Below, one piece after another: positions 7,810 to 15,467 of a DNA stretch of 19,005 nucleotides. Within the stretch, counting starts at the first letter, position 1, and each line of letters opens with the position of its first letter. Below the pieces are notes generated by a model. The model saw only the letters and a list, made by a program, of their open reading frames with translations. It was not told the DNA's origin and did not search any database. A program made the position numbers and the translations under genes. Source of the DNA: Methylobacter sp. (lineage in GTDB: Bacteria; Pseudomonadota; Gammaproteobacteria; Methylococcales; Methylomonadaceae); the NCBI GenBank assembly GCA_023229605.1, contig JALNYY010000083.1, positions 1 through 19,005 on the forward strand. The letters are read 5' to 3'.

Positions 7810-8247
7810 ATGAGCAACGTATTTAGTTTTACCGGCACAGTGGGCCGCGATGCGGAAGTCAGGTATTTGCCGTCTGGTCAGGCGGTATTAAACGTTACCG
7901 TAGCCAACAATATCGGCTTTGGCGACAAGCAGCAAACGCTATGGATCCGATGCGCGGTGTGGGGCAAACGCGCCGAAGGCCAGCTGCAAAATTACCTGAA
8001 AAAAGGCCAGCAGGTATTTGTCTCGGGCGAACTGAGTCAAAGCGAATACCGGGCGCAAGACGGCTCGACCAAAACCAGTCTGGAGCTTAACGCCAATATT
8101 ATCGATTTGGTCGGCAGGAGAAACGAGTCCGGTCAGGCGCCGCAACAAAACTATCAGCCTTCAGGCGCGCAAGGCCAGCCATCGGCACAGCAAGCCCCCA
8201 GCCACGATAATTTCGATGCGCCGTATGATGACGACATCCCGTTCTGA
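7810..8247 (+). CDS. ssb: Single-stranded DNA-binding protein
   Basis: 145 residues. It coats single-stranded DNA during replication, recombination and repair and recruits partners through its C-terminal tip. Residues 1-105 form the OB fold (FSFTGTVGRDAEVRYLPSGQ, then LWIRCAVWGKRAEGQ with the usual aromatic residues). Residues 106-138 are a Q/P/S-rich flexible linker, and the end is YDDDIPF, the canonical acidic interaction tip. It is shorter than the roughly 178-residue E. coli SSB, and its OB fold diverges from it, so it may be an alternative or lineage-specific SSB. The next gene begins 3 nt after its stop, so the two are surely co-transcribed. Only a weak purine-rich AATGAGAAAAA precedes the start. 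Confidence 0.95.
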   Translation: MSNVFSFTGTVGRDAEVRYLPSGQAVLNVTVANNIGFGDKQQTLWIRCAVWGKRAEGQLQNYLKKGQQVFVSGELSQSEYRAQDGSTKTSLELNANIIDLVGRRNESGQAPQQNYQPSGAQGQPSAQQAPSHDNFDAPYDDDIPF

Positions 8248-8250
8248 GTC

Positions 8251-8685
8251 ATGGAAAAAATACCGGATAACCCGGGAGCGGACCGGCAGAAGGTGAGCGT
8301 TGTTGAACGCAGTCTGTTGGTCGCGCATGGGCAAAGTAAAAAACTGGCGGAACTACGCAAAAGACTTCAACCGGATTTTCCGGTTGAAGCTGTACGGCGT
8401 GGCGTTGCGCCGGAAAAGCAATTATTTGCCGGCTTGAAACCGGAAGTCGCCGAGGAACTGAACAAAGCAAGAACGCTTATTGAGGACAGCATTAATCAAA
8501 TAATGCGCAGTTTCCCCGAGGGCAAGAAAAACAGGCTGTTTGGTTTCCGGTTCGGATCGGTCGACGCCGTAAAAGCCATGCCCATAAAAACCGCTTTTAA
8601 AACGTTAGGCATAGCTGATCATTCGGTAAAGATGAAGCTGATTGCTGAACTGGATTTTCACGGCAACGAGGTTAAACGGAGCTGA
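8251..8685 (+). CDS. Conserved-looking hypothetical protein, co-transcribed with ssb
   Basis: A 144-residue protein that I do not recognise. It is soluble and basic, with no signal peptide or membrane helix. It looks mainly helical (residues 18-42, 62-88 and 112-134), with a K/R-rich middle GKKNRLFGFRFGS at 91-103. It starts 3 nt after the ssb stop without a clear ribosome site, which suggests translational coupling to ssb. An ABC-class ATPase gene follows 38 bp later. The charge pattern and the company of SSB hint at a nucleic-acid role, but this is inference only. Codon use matches its neighbours. Confidence 0.8.
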   Translation: MEKIPDNPGADRQKVSVVERSLLVAHGQSKKLAELRKRLQPDFPVEAVRRGVAPEKQLFAGLKPEVAEELNKARTLIEDSINQIMRSFPEGKKNRLFGFRFGSVDAVKAMPIKTAFKTLGIADHSVKMKLIAELDFHGNEVKRS

Positions 8686-8723
8686 CTTCCCCTGTTTTTT
8701 AAAGCGGCAAGGCAGGAGGGAAT

Positions 8724-10466
8724 GTGAACAAATTATACACGTTACTGGAGTCTATCTCCGACCAGCCTTTTCAGGCTATACAGCAGCTGTACGGCACTTA
8801 TAACTTCCCCCGGTTTGAGCTCGGCTTTATCAAAATGCAAGGCAGCCCCGGCGCCAACCCTGCGTCCATCGCCTCGGTAAAAATACCGCTGCACGACAGT
8901 AAAATCCCCGAAGAATCTTTGCAGACAGCCGAATCCAGGCTGGCAATAGCCGATTTTTTGATCCGGCGTTTTCGCCAGGGGATATCCCGGTTTGCGCTGC
9001 AAAATCGCGGCACAGAGGGCAGCGGTTCGTTTGACACGATTGCGTTGAGCCAAAAAATGCTGAGCAGGGACAGCGTTTTGTTTGACGGCGACACCGTTTG
9101 TTTGCGCTTTATGATCAGCCTGCCGGCTAAAAGGCAAGGCGGCGTTTTTGATGCCGAGCAGGCGTGGATCATGTTGCATCAGGAACTCGCTGCGATTGTC
9201 GATGACTGCTTTTTTTATCAACACTACGACCAGCAAACCCGGCTGCTGCTTGAACAGTTTGTTGATGTGCAAAAAACACGCGCCAAAATCACTCAGTTTA
9301 TGCAGCAGCATGGCCTGATCGCTTTTATCGCCGATCATGCAAGACTGCCCCGGCATAGCGGCGTCGATGACCGGCCTGCTGTGTCCGAGTCTGTCAAAAC
9401 CTTTGAATCCCCCGCATCGCTGCAAATAACAATTCCGTTATCCGATGGACGCAGCATAACCGGCATGGGCATTAAAGAAGGCATCACCTGCATTACCGGC
9501 GGCGGCTATCACGGCAAATCGACCTTGATGCAGGCGATTTTGTCCGGGGTTTATGCGCATATTCCGGGAGACGGCCGGGAATACGTGGTGACCCGGGAGG
9601 ATGCTTTTTTTATCCGGGCTGAAGAAGGCCGCAGCATTCGGGATGTAGACATCAGCCCTTTTATCGGCGACCTGCCGAACGGCCTCAAAACCGCTCGTTT
9701 TTCATCCGATAACGCCAGCGGCAGCACCTCGCAGGCAGCCAATATTGTCGAGGCTATCGAAAGCGGCAGCCGGTTGCTGTTGTTTGACGAGGATACCTGC
9801 GCCACCAATTTCCTGGTGCGCGACGAGTTGATCAGAAAAATACTGGATGCCGCGCAAGAACCGATCAAGCCGCTTTATTCAACGATGCGGTCGCTGTGGA
9901 AAACACATCATGTCTCGATGATTTTTGTGGTCGGCGGCCTGGGTTATTTTTTGCAGAAAGCCGACACCTGCCTGCTGATGGATAATTACCGTTGCAACGA
10001 CATTACCGCCAAGGCGCGCGACCGGCTTGGCGCGATAGCGGAGGGGGGTGAGACTATTCCCGGTTTTGCGGGATCGCGCCGTCTGGCGGCTGACAATTTC
10101 GATCCTGCTTATACCAATCAGCGCCTGAACAAGACGATATCCAAGCGCATAAAAGATTTACGCAACGCGCCAAGGCAACTGGAATACGGCATGGATCTGA
10201 TCAATCTGGATGCGGTGGCGCAAATCGCAGAAGCGCCGCAGATTCTAACTATCGGCTATTGCCTGTTGGCGCTACGGACTAAAATACAGTCGAACGATAA
10301 GCTTGAGACTGTCCGTTTCTGGATAGACTGGCTGGAGAGCGAAATAGGCAAACGCGGACTGGCCGTGTTGGAGCCTGATTATCCGGGAACCCTTTCCATG
10401 CCGCGCAAATATGAACTGGCTGCCGCTATTAACAGAGTCAGGTCGTTAAGGATTACTCAGGAATGA
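8724..10466 (+). CDS. ABC-class P-loop ATPase (PF09818 / COG3044 type)
   Basis: 580 residues. It matches the 'predicted ATPase of the ABC class' family. The Walker A-like ITGGGYHGKSTLMQAI lies at 257-272 (note H-G-K-S-T). An ABC signature-like ASGSTSQAANIVEAIE is at 331-346, with S-G-S-T-S-Q in place of LSGGQ. Walker B is LLLFDEDTCATNFLVRD (351-367), and a later switch-like VVGGLGYF is at 402-409. No membrane segment is present, so it is a soluble, non-transporter ABC protein. A trypanosome relative, MRB1590, acts in mitochondrial RNA editing; the bacterial role is unknown to me. The start is GTG at 8724, chosen because a strong AGGAGGG site ends 3 nt upstream and the frame continues with NKLYTLLESI. 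It closes a same-strand cluster with ssb. Confidence 0.9.
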   Translation: MNKLYTLLESISDQPFQAIQQLYGTYNFPRFELGFIKMQGSPGANPASIASVKIPLHDSKIPEESLQTAESRLAIADFLIRRFRQGISRFALQNRGTEGSGSFDTIALSQKMLSRDSVLFDGDTVCLRFMISLPAKRQGGVFDAEQAWIMLHQELAAIVDDCFFYQHYDQQTRLLLEQFVDVQKTRAKITQFMQQHGLIAFIADHARLPRHSGVDDRPAVSESVKTFESPASLQITIPLSDGRSITGMGIKEGITCITGGGYHGKSTLMQAILSGVYAHIPGDGREYVVTREDAFFIRAEEGRSIRDVDISPFIGDLPNGLKTARFSSDNASGSTSQAANIVEAIESGSRLLLFDEDTCATNFLVRDELIRKILDAAQEPIKPLYSTMRSLWKTHHVSMIFVVGGLGYFLQKADTCLLMDNYRCNDITAKARDRLGAIAEGGETIPGFAGSRRLAADNFDPAYTNQRLNKTISKRIKDLRNAPRQLEYGMDLINLDAVAQIAEAPQILTIGYCLLALRTKIQSNDKLETVRFWIDWLESEIGKRGLAVLEPDYPGTLSMPRKYELAAAINRVRSLRITQE

Positions 10467-10471
10467 TGGAC

Positions 10472-10509
10472 AAAAAAAGACCACCTAAGAAGGACTCCAG
10501 ATGGTCTTT
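10472..10509. terminator. Bidirectional intrinsic terminator between convergent genes
   Basis: AAAGACCACC at the left pairs with GATGGTCTTT at the right (9 of 10 positions, 8 contiguous) around a loop containing AAGGACTCC. Read on the minus strand the stem is followed by seven T residues, a proper terminator for the calcium-binding protein gene ending at 10639. On the plus strand the T-run is short, but the hairpin may also stop transcription from the ATPase gene. No other feature is seen in 10510-10638. Confidence 0.7.
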
Positions 10510-10638
10510 AAGAGAGATAATGTGACAAAACTAAGCATCCAGCCCTTCTTGTCGATTACAGACTAACAAAATATGCCGTCCGGGTTTATTGGTACGAATA
10601 CTTATATCAACAAGCTTTCTCTCCGGTTGCTTTTTGTT

Positions 10639-11697
10639 TTATACGCTAAAGTTAATTTGCTGAATGGTGCCGGTTTTACCGTCTTCAGTTAAATAAACGC
10701 CGGTATCGATAACTTCTCCCAGTGACTGGTTATCGGCGGCACGTAATTGAAATGGCGTGGTGGCGTGTCCCAGATAGATAGCGCCTATGTTTTTATCACC
10801 CAGCGCAATAAGCTGCTGACTGCCGTCCTCATGGCGTTGCCAGATTCTTAAACTGTTATAGATCGGATCGGCTTGATCAATAAAACCATTGTTGTCGCTG
10901 TCGTACTTGGCCAATTCTGAAAATCCGTTGCCTGAATTCGGGCCGAACAGTTCAGAACCATTGTTGATAACGCCGTCATGATTTTTATCCAGCGCCAGAA
11001 ATCCGCTACCCGGTTTCAGCGTGGCGATTTGCTCAGTCGTGCCGTTGGCGTCAATATCGAACTCAAAGCGTGTTTGCGACAGTTCCGCCGCATTGCCGTC
11101 AAAATTGATAACCAGGGGATCGACTTTCTTTTCGGGGTCGCCGGCCTTGATCGAAAGATTGCTTTCCATGCGGAATTCGCGACTCATATTCAACTGAACC
11201 GAAAAATCTATACTTTTTCCATCTTGTGTTTTGATGGAGCCTGCAGCGGAAAAATTTGCGCTTTCAGATTCCTGATAGGCAATATTATGCTCGTAAACAA
11301 GTCCGAAACCCGCAGAGGGCCGTTGATTTGCAGGCGCAGGAGGAGGCGTTGTCGCTATCTCAATATTTGCGCTTCCAGTACCGGTGGTATCGGCAGTCAA
11401 ATCACTCGGAGAAAACAGTTTAAAATCGTAGCCGGTTATTGCGTTAACCATGTATTTTACAATGAGCAGCTTAATGCTCTGGTTGGGATCAAGCGTACCG
11501 CTAATATCCAATGATTGCGTCTCGGTTTGAACTGTTTTAGCGGAACTGCTCAGGCTATGCGTGTCCGCCATCTGTACTTTTTGATTCACCCCGGTCTGTT
11601 GCTGGGTTTTCCAGGACCGTAGCGACTCGGATTCTTGAGAACTCGTTAAAAACTGATGCCGGCTGTTTAATTGGATGGCCGAATTTTTTATGATCAT
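10639..11697 (-). CDS. EF-hand/RTX-related calcium-binding protein
   Basis: 352 residues. The C-terminal third has the 'FDIDANG...GFLALDKNHDGVINNGSELFG...ELAKYDSDNNGFID...SLRIWQ' layout found near the ends of RTX-type proteins and in small gammaproteobacterial EF-hand proteins. Loop 1 is DKNHDGVINNGSE at 237-249 and loop 2 is DSDNNGFID at 266-274, both with good calcium ligands. The N-terminus (MIIKNSAIQLNSRHQFLTSS) has no signal peptide and is polar. Residues 110-125 are P/T-rich and no GGxGxD nonapeptide array is present. The role may be calcium-responsive, structural or secreted by a non-Sec route; this cannot be settled here. It is transcribed alone, convergent with the ATPase gene and divergent from the ASCH gene. 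Confidence 0.8.
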   Translation of the reverse strand: MIIKNSAIQLNSRHQFLTSSQESESLRSWKTQQQTGVNQKVQMADTHSLSSSAKTVQTETQSLDISGTLDPNQSIKLLIVKYMVNAITGYDFKLFSPSDLTADTTGTGSANIEIATTPPPAPANQRPSAGFGLVYEHNIAYQESESANFSAAGSIKTQDGKSIDFSVQLNMSREFRMESNLSIKAGDPEKKVDPLVINFDGNAAELSQTRFEFDIDANGTTEQIATLKPGSGFLALDKNHDGVINNGSELFGPNSGNGFSELAKYDSDNNGFIDQADPIYNSLRIWQRHEDGSQQLIALGDKNIGAIYLGHATTPFQLRAADNQSLGEVIDTGVYLTEDGKTGTIQQINFSV

Positions 11698-11707
11698 TGG
11701 CTTTGCC

Positions 11708-11732
11708 CCCGGAAAATATTTTATTTTCCGGG
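11708..11732 (-). promoter_or_regulatory. Perfect hairpin in the leader of the EF-hand protein gene
   Basis: On the minus strand CCCGGAAAAT and ATTTTCCGGG form a perfect 10-bp stem with a 5-nt loop, ending 10 nt before the ATG at 11697. The only candidate ribosome site (GGGGGC) starts in the last bases of the stem, so folding would partly block it. This suggests control at translation or mRNA stability. Confidence 0.5.
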
Positions 11733-11804
11733 TTATCGGCCAGCATCGAAATTAGTTTAGGCGACATGCAAAATGGCGACTGCTGCCGGCGGGATTGCTT
11801 CGTG

Positions 11805-11838
11805 TATAATGGAATTTTTGTGTTAGATAGGATCAACA
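11805..11838 (+). promoter_or_regulatory. -10 box and ribosome site for the ASCH gene
   Basis: A consensus TATAAT lies at 11805-11810, 28 nt before the ATG, with a TAGGA ribosome site about 7 nt upstream of the start. A convincing -35 hexamer is lacking at 16-18 nt spacing. The leader would be only about 20 nt. Confidence 0.55.
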
Positions 11839-12171
11839 ATGGAAGCTTACCCCGAGAAAACCTGTTCGATAGACCGCCTGGTCACTCATGCGAAACTGGT
11901 AGAAGCAACAAAAGCCGGAATGAAAACGCAGCAACGCCGTAACGGCGTATATGGCTGGCCTGGCGAAACTTTCGATCTGGACGGGATGACTTTTGTTGTT
12001 ACCGATTTACAACGTCAGCGTTTAGGCGATATGACCGATGCCGATGCCAAGGCAGAGGGCTATCCAAGCCTTGATATGTACCGGGATCTTATCTTAAAAA
12101 TGCATGCAGGTATGACCTGGGAACCAGACAGCTTGGTATGGGTGCATAGTTTTGCGGCCAAGGCGGATTAG
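11839..12171 (+). CDS. Small ASCH/PUA-like domain protein
   Basis: 110 residues. The segment GWPGETFDLDGMTFVVTDLQ (39-58), followed by RQRLGDMTDADAKAEGYPSL and the end WEPDSLVWVHSF (94-105), fits the ASCH fold. In that fold a beta-barrel of PUA type carries the 'G-D-x-x-x-x-D-A-x-x-E-G-Y' helix and a terminal V-W-V-H-x-F strand. ASCH proteins are thought to bind RNA or modified nucleosides, and some are hydrolases of acetylated cytidine. No enzyme activity can be assigned here. Residues 1-35 are a charged helical lead-in. It is a single-gene unit with its own promoter, convergent with hupE. Confidence 0.75.
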   Translation: MEAYPEKTCSIDRLVTHAKLVEATKAGMKTQQRRNGVYGWPGETFDLDGMTFVVTDLQRQRLGDMTDADAKAEGYPSLDMYRDLILKMHAGMTWEPDSLVWVHSFAAKAD

Positions 12172-12213
12172 TTGACGCTGACAGTCAGGGATGGCGCCAC
12201 TGATGACCACATA

Positions 12214-12242
12214 AAACCCTCGGCTGTTCCGGGCGAGGGTTT
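12214..12242. terminator. Hairpin terminator between the convergent ASCH and hupE genes
   Basis: AAACCCTCG and CGAGGGTTT form a perfect 9-bp stem around an 11-nt loop. Read on the minus strand it continues into TTTTAT, fitting a weak intrinsic terminator for hupE. On the plus strand TTTAGT follows, so it may also end the ASCH transcript. The frame 12172-12363 that overlaps it starts with TTG and is not supported as a gene. A second short CCGG-AATAA-CCGG repeat lies at about 12281-12293. Confidence 0.55.
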
Positions 12243-12348
12243 AGTATTGTCGGTCTTGAAGTTTTGCAACCGCAACTCCGGAATAACCGGAACTGTAGTT
12301 GTTTATCGGGATGAGTCTTCTAATGCTTGCGTCCCCACCACAAGCTTA

Positions 12349-12915
12349 CTAACCGGCGGCTAAATAATACAAGCCGGTGCTTAAGCAGACCAGTGAAAAC
12401 AGGTAGTTGATGCGCTTGCCTGTACTGAGCCCCAATACGCATCCGGCTAGGCAAATGGCCAAACTCATCAGCATTAACGCCGAGAAATACTGCACGGCGC
12501 TGGAATCAGCCGGAATTTCCGCCGCATGGGCATAACCGTGGAATGCGGCAAAAAACGATACGCCCAGAAAGAGTATTTTAGAGCGTTGCGTTTGGTTGAT
12601 AGTGGCCAGCAGGCCAAACGCCACCATCGATAAAGCGATTAACGATTCGACAAACGGTATCTGAACGCCATAAACATTAAGCGCCGCCCCTACCGCCATC
12701 AATGCAAAAAAAACAGCCGGAAATGTAAACAAGGCTTTTCCGCCCTGCTTAGCCGCAATCAAACCAACCGCGATTAATACCAGCAAGTGGTCGACGCCGG
12801 TTAAAGGATGCAGCAAACCGCTGATCAGACTGTGATCAATATGGCTACCCGTGTGTGCATAGAGTGAGGGTGATACAAGAAATAAAGCTGCAATCAGCCA
12901 GTTTTTAATACGCAT
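12349..12915 (-). CDS. hupE: HupE/UreJ family membrane protein
   Basis: 188 residues. A signal peptide (1-20, ending S-L-Y-A) is followed by the family hallmark HPLTGVDHLLVLIAVG at 36-51, and a second conserved histidine cluster FHGYAHAAE at 125-133. About five or six membrane helices follow the signal. HupE/UreJ proteins are implicated in nickel or cobalt uptake for hydrogenase or urease, the histidines probably being the metal-binding residues. No hydrogenase or urease gene is in the window, so the metal is uncertain. A ribosome site AGAGGA lies about 8 nt before the ATG. A terminator separates it from the upstream operon, so it should have its own promoter, but I see only weak candidates. 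Confidence 0.88.
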   Translation of the reverse strand: MRIKNWLIAALFLVSPSLYAHTGSHIDHSLISGLLHPLTGVDHLLVLIAVGLIAAKQGGKALFTFPAVFFALMAVGAALNVYGVQIPFVESLIALSMVAFGLLATINQTQRSKILFLGVSFFAAFHGYAHAAEIPADSSAVQYFSALMLMSLAICLAGCVLGLSTGKRINYLFSLVCLSTGLYYLAAG

Positions 12916-12986
12916 AAATGAGTCCTCTTAAAGTTGTTAAATCGGGTATAAACAATGTTCGGCTAGCTTGCTGTCTATCGTTATTG

Positions 12987-13018
12987 TAAAAATAGGCCTC
13001 AGTCTATTAACTGGCCTG
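12987..13018 (-). terminator. Intrinsic terminator of the phosphorylase-prs operon
   Basis: On the minus strand AGGCCAGT, TAATAG loop and ACTGAGGCCT form a stem with a two-base bulge, followed by ATTTTT. It lies 20-50 nt after the prs stop and before the hupE leader, so it probably ends the operon. Confidence 0.6.
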
Positions 13019-13036
13019 GGGTCTGTCAACGCTTTA

Positions 13037-13912
13037 TCAAGCAATTGCCTTAATCGCGTCCGCCAGCAAAGCGTCGAGCTTGATGCAGGAGCTCGGATGG
13101 TCGATGCTGTCGGTGCTCCAGATGGTTTTGACGCCGGCATCAAGGATATGGCCGTAAGCATCGCCACAAAACAGCGCGTGGGTGACGATCGCGTAAATAT
13201 CCCGACTGCCTGCGGCTTGCAGCAGTCCGGCCGCTTTGGCTAAAGTCCTGCCGGTGCTGGCCATGTCGTCTACGATGACGACCGGGTTGTTGCGATAATC
13301 TTTATCCGGCAAGGCCATTTCAACCTGTTTGTCGCCGAGCCGGTTTTTATCGGCAATGGCGTAATCAAAACCGATGTTGCGCGCGATAGCTCCGACCCAT
13401 TGCTTGGATTCGCTGTCCGGCCCCAACAGTATGGCATGCTTGAACTTTCCTTTTAGAAATCTCCCGATTTCATCCGCGGCGCTAAGGCTGATCGCGTTTG
13501 CTATCGGAACCGCCTGGTTTAATGACGAAATACGGTGCAAATGCGGATCTACGGTAAGCACGTCATCAAACAGATCTGCAAGCAATTTGCCGATGATGCG
13601 CTGGCTGACCGCCTCGCCGGGCCGGTTGGCGATGTCCTGGCGCATATAGCCTAAATAGGGAGCAACCAGCGTCAGGCGTCGACCGCCTAATTCCCGCGCA
13701 GTAGTCGCGCACAGCAATAATTCGATCAGCTTGCCGTTGGGCTGATTAAGGCTGCGACAAATAATCAGGTGTTCGGGCAGCGACGGCGGCAAGCGGATCA
13801 GGCTTTCGCCGTCGGGAAAATGATGCAGGACCACCTCGATCAACGGCGCATCAAGCCGCACAGCCAGGCGTTGCGCCTGGCTTAAGTAGTCGGGGAAAGC
13901 GAGTATCATCAT
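13037..13912 (-). CDS. prs: Short ribose-phosphate pyrophosphokinase (PRPP synthetase)
   Basis: 291 residues, shorter than the roughly 315 of E. coli Prs and closer to the compact archaeal-type enzymes. It makes 5-phosphoribosyl 1-diphosphate from ribose 5-phosphate and ATP for nucleotide, histidine and cofactor synthesis. The PRPP-binding loop VVIVDDMASTGRTLAKA spans 211-227. Also visible are FPDGES (32-37), APYLGYMRQD (84-93), VDPHLH (121-126) and the catalytic-flap equivalent ADKNRLGDKQ (187-196), with the key Lys189 and Arg191 kept. It starts 19 nt after the stop of the phosphorylase homologue, so the two form one operon. The pairing suggests ribose-phosphate released from nucleotides is recycled to PRPP. 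Allosteric control may differ from classical Prs, as inferred from the short length. Confidence 0.9.
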   Translation of the reverse strand: MMILAFPDYLSQAQRLAVRLDAPLIEVVLHHFPDGESLIRLPPSLPEHLIICRSLNQPNGKLIELLLCATTARELGGRRLTLVAPYLGYMRQDIANRPGEAVSQRIIGKLLADLFDDVLTVDPHLHRISSLNQAVPIANAISLSAADEIGRFLKGKFKHAILLGPDSESKQWVGAIARNIGFDYAIADKNRLGDKQVEMALPDKDYRNNPVVIVDDMASTGRTLAKAAGLLQAAGSRDIYAIVTHALFCGDAYGHILDAGVKTIWSTDSIDHPSSCIKLDALLADAIKAIA

Positions 13913-13931
13913 AGGCTGGAATTATTCCGGG

Positions 13932-15467
13932 TTAAAAGGCAATCAGCGATTTGATGATTTGTTCATCGTTGCCTATAGTGTAGCCGTTATTGTGTCCCGC
14001 CAAATCCTGGGCGAATTTGAAATCGGCAGGGAATTCGGCATAGATGCGATATAAAACGTCGCCTGTTTTTACCGGATCGCCCAGTTTTCTTAATAAATCG
14101 ACGCCCGCTTTTTTCATCATCGGCGCACCGGCAAGCCGGGCGATTGTCGCCATTTGAAAGTTGTCGATACTGATGACTACGCCGTCGCAATCTGCCGTAA
14201 CCTCATGGCAAAGACTGCCTGGGCGCAGGTCGATTGTTTTTGCCCCCTGCGCCTGGATCATGGCGTTCATTTTGGCGCCGGCCCGGCCCGATTCGAGGAT
14301 ATCGCGGGCAATAGCATAGCCTTGACCGCCGCGCACATCGGGATCGAACTCGATGATCCTGCCGGCCAGCTGCAAGGACTTCTGGCGCAAATCGAACGGC
14401 GCATCGGGATCGTTTTGCAGCACCTGCATAATGTCCCGAGCTTCCAGTACCGGGCCTATGCCCCGCCCTATCGGCTGGCGGCCATCGGTAATCATCACTT
14501 CCAGATGGATGTTCAGCCGGTCGCCGACAAATTCGAACAGTTTACGCAAGGCCAGCGCCTGATTCATGTGCCGCACTTTGGCCGTCGGGCCGACCGGAAT
14601 ATCGATAATCAGATGCGTGGAACCGGCGGCCAGTTTTTTGGATAGGATCGACGCCACCATTTGTCCCTGCGAATCGATGCCCAACGGGCGTTCGACGGAA
14701 ATCAGCATGTCATCGACCGGCGCAAGTTTGGCCGTGCCGCCCCAGGCCAGACAGCCGCGTTCCTGGCCCACAATGTCGTGCAGCTGGTCCGGCGTCAGAT
14801 TGACCTCCGCCAGCACTTCCATGGTGTCGGCCGTGCCTGCCGGCGAGGTGATCGCGCGGCTGGAGGTTTTCGGGATCAACATGCCGTGCGCGGCGACAAT
14901 AGGCACGACCAGCATGGACGTGCGGTTGCCGGGGATGCCCCCGATGCAATGTTTGTCGGCGACCAGCGATTCATGCCAGTTCATCGTGTCGCCGGATTGC
15001 AGCATCGCGCGGGTAAGAAAAAACAGTTCGTCGCGGTCAAGATTGTTTTGCCCGGTCGCGACCAGGAATGCGGCCATTTCCATTTTCGAATAGCGGGTTT
15101 CGACTATATCGTTGGTTATACTGTTAAAGTCGTCCTGACTGAGCCGTTCGCCGTTGATTTTGCGGCGCACCGCATCCATCGACTTTGGCGCTTCCGCATG
15201 ATTGACAGTGACCAGACTGCCTTCAGCGACATTCAGCCGGCTGAATGCCTGCTCGGACAGGCCCAATTCTCCCGGCTGAACGATGGAGCTGTCATCAACC
15301 ACGTTAAGAACGGCAAGTACCTTGGAACCGTTGGTGCTAACCAGAATTTTAGACAGCGCCTGAAAACCCTCAGCCCGGTAAATGCTGCACTCACGATTCA
15401 GGTAAGCAACGTTTTCATGATAGGTGTCAATCGCGATACGGCGAACTTGCAGGGTGTCATTACTCAT
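13932..15467 (-). CDS. Type 2 thymidine/AMP phosphorylase homologue
   Basis: 511 residues, clearly longer than E. coli DeoA (440) and about the size of archaeal AMP phosphorylase (503). An extra N-terminal domain (about 1-90) precedes the glycosyl-transferase family 3 core. The core shows SKMEMAAFL (127-135), DKHCIGGIPGNRTS (171-184), and the phosphate/base site KTSSRAITSPAGTADTMEVL (200-219). The C-terminal domain begins near 400. The family is annotated 'putative thymidine phosphorylase, type 2'. Characterised archaeal relatives phosphorolyse nucleoside 5'-monophosphates to base plus ribose 1,5-bisphosphate. The actual substrate here is not determined. It is the first gene of a minus-strand operon with prs and diverges from tag. 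No strong ribosome site precedes the ATG. Confidence 0.88.
   Translation of the reverse strand: MSNDTLQVRRIAIDTYHENVAYLNRECSIYRAEGFQALSKILVSTNGSKVLAVLNVVDDSSIVQPGELGLSEQAFSRLNVAEGSLVTVNHAEAPKSMDAVRRKINGERLSQDDFNSITNDIVETRYSKMEMAAFLVATGQNNLDRDELFFLTRAMLQSGDTMNWHESLVADKHCIGGIPGNRTSMLVVPIVAAHGMLIPKTSSRAITSPAGTADTMEVLAEVNLTPDQLHDIVGQERGCLAWGGTAKLAPVDDMLISVERPLGIDSQGQMVASILSKKLAAGSTHLIIDIPVGPTAKVRHMNQALALRKLFEFVGDRLNIHLEVMITDGRQPIGRGIGPVLEARDIMQVLQNDPDAPFDLRQKSLQLAGRIIEFDPDVRGGQGYAIARDILESGRAGAKMNAMIQAQGAKTIDLRPGSLCHEVTADCDGVVISIDNFQMATIARLAGAPMMKKAGVDLLRKLGDPVKTGDVLYRIYAEFPADFKFAQDLAGHNNGYTIGNDEQIIKSLIAF

Noticed and set aside
8742..9425. 227-codon minus-strand frame opposite the ABC-class ATPase gene
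   Set aside because: The plus-strand frame has a strong ribosome site and clear Walker motifs. The opposite frame gives Gln/Lys-rich sequence without domain features.
12172..12363. 63-codon frame after the ASCH gene
   Set aside because: It begins with TTG directly after the previous stop, lacks a ribosome site, and runs through the hairpin terminator into the hupE 3' end.
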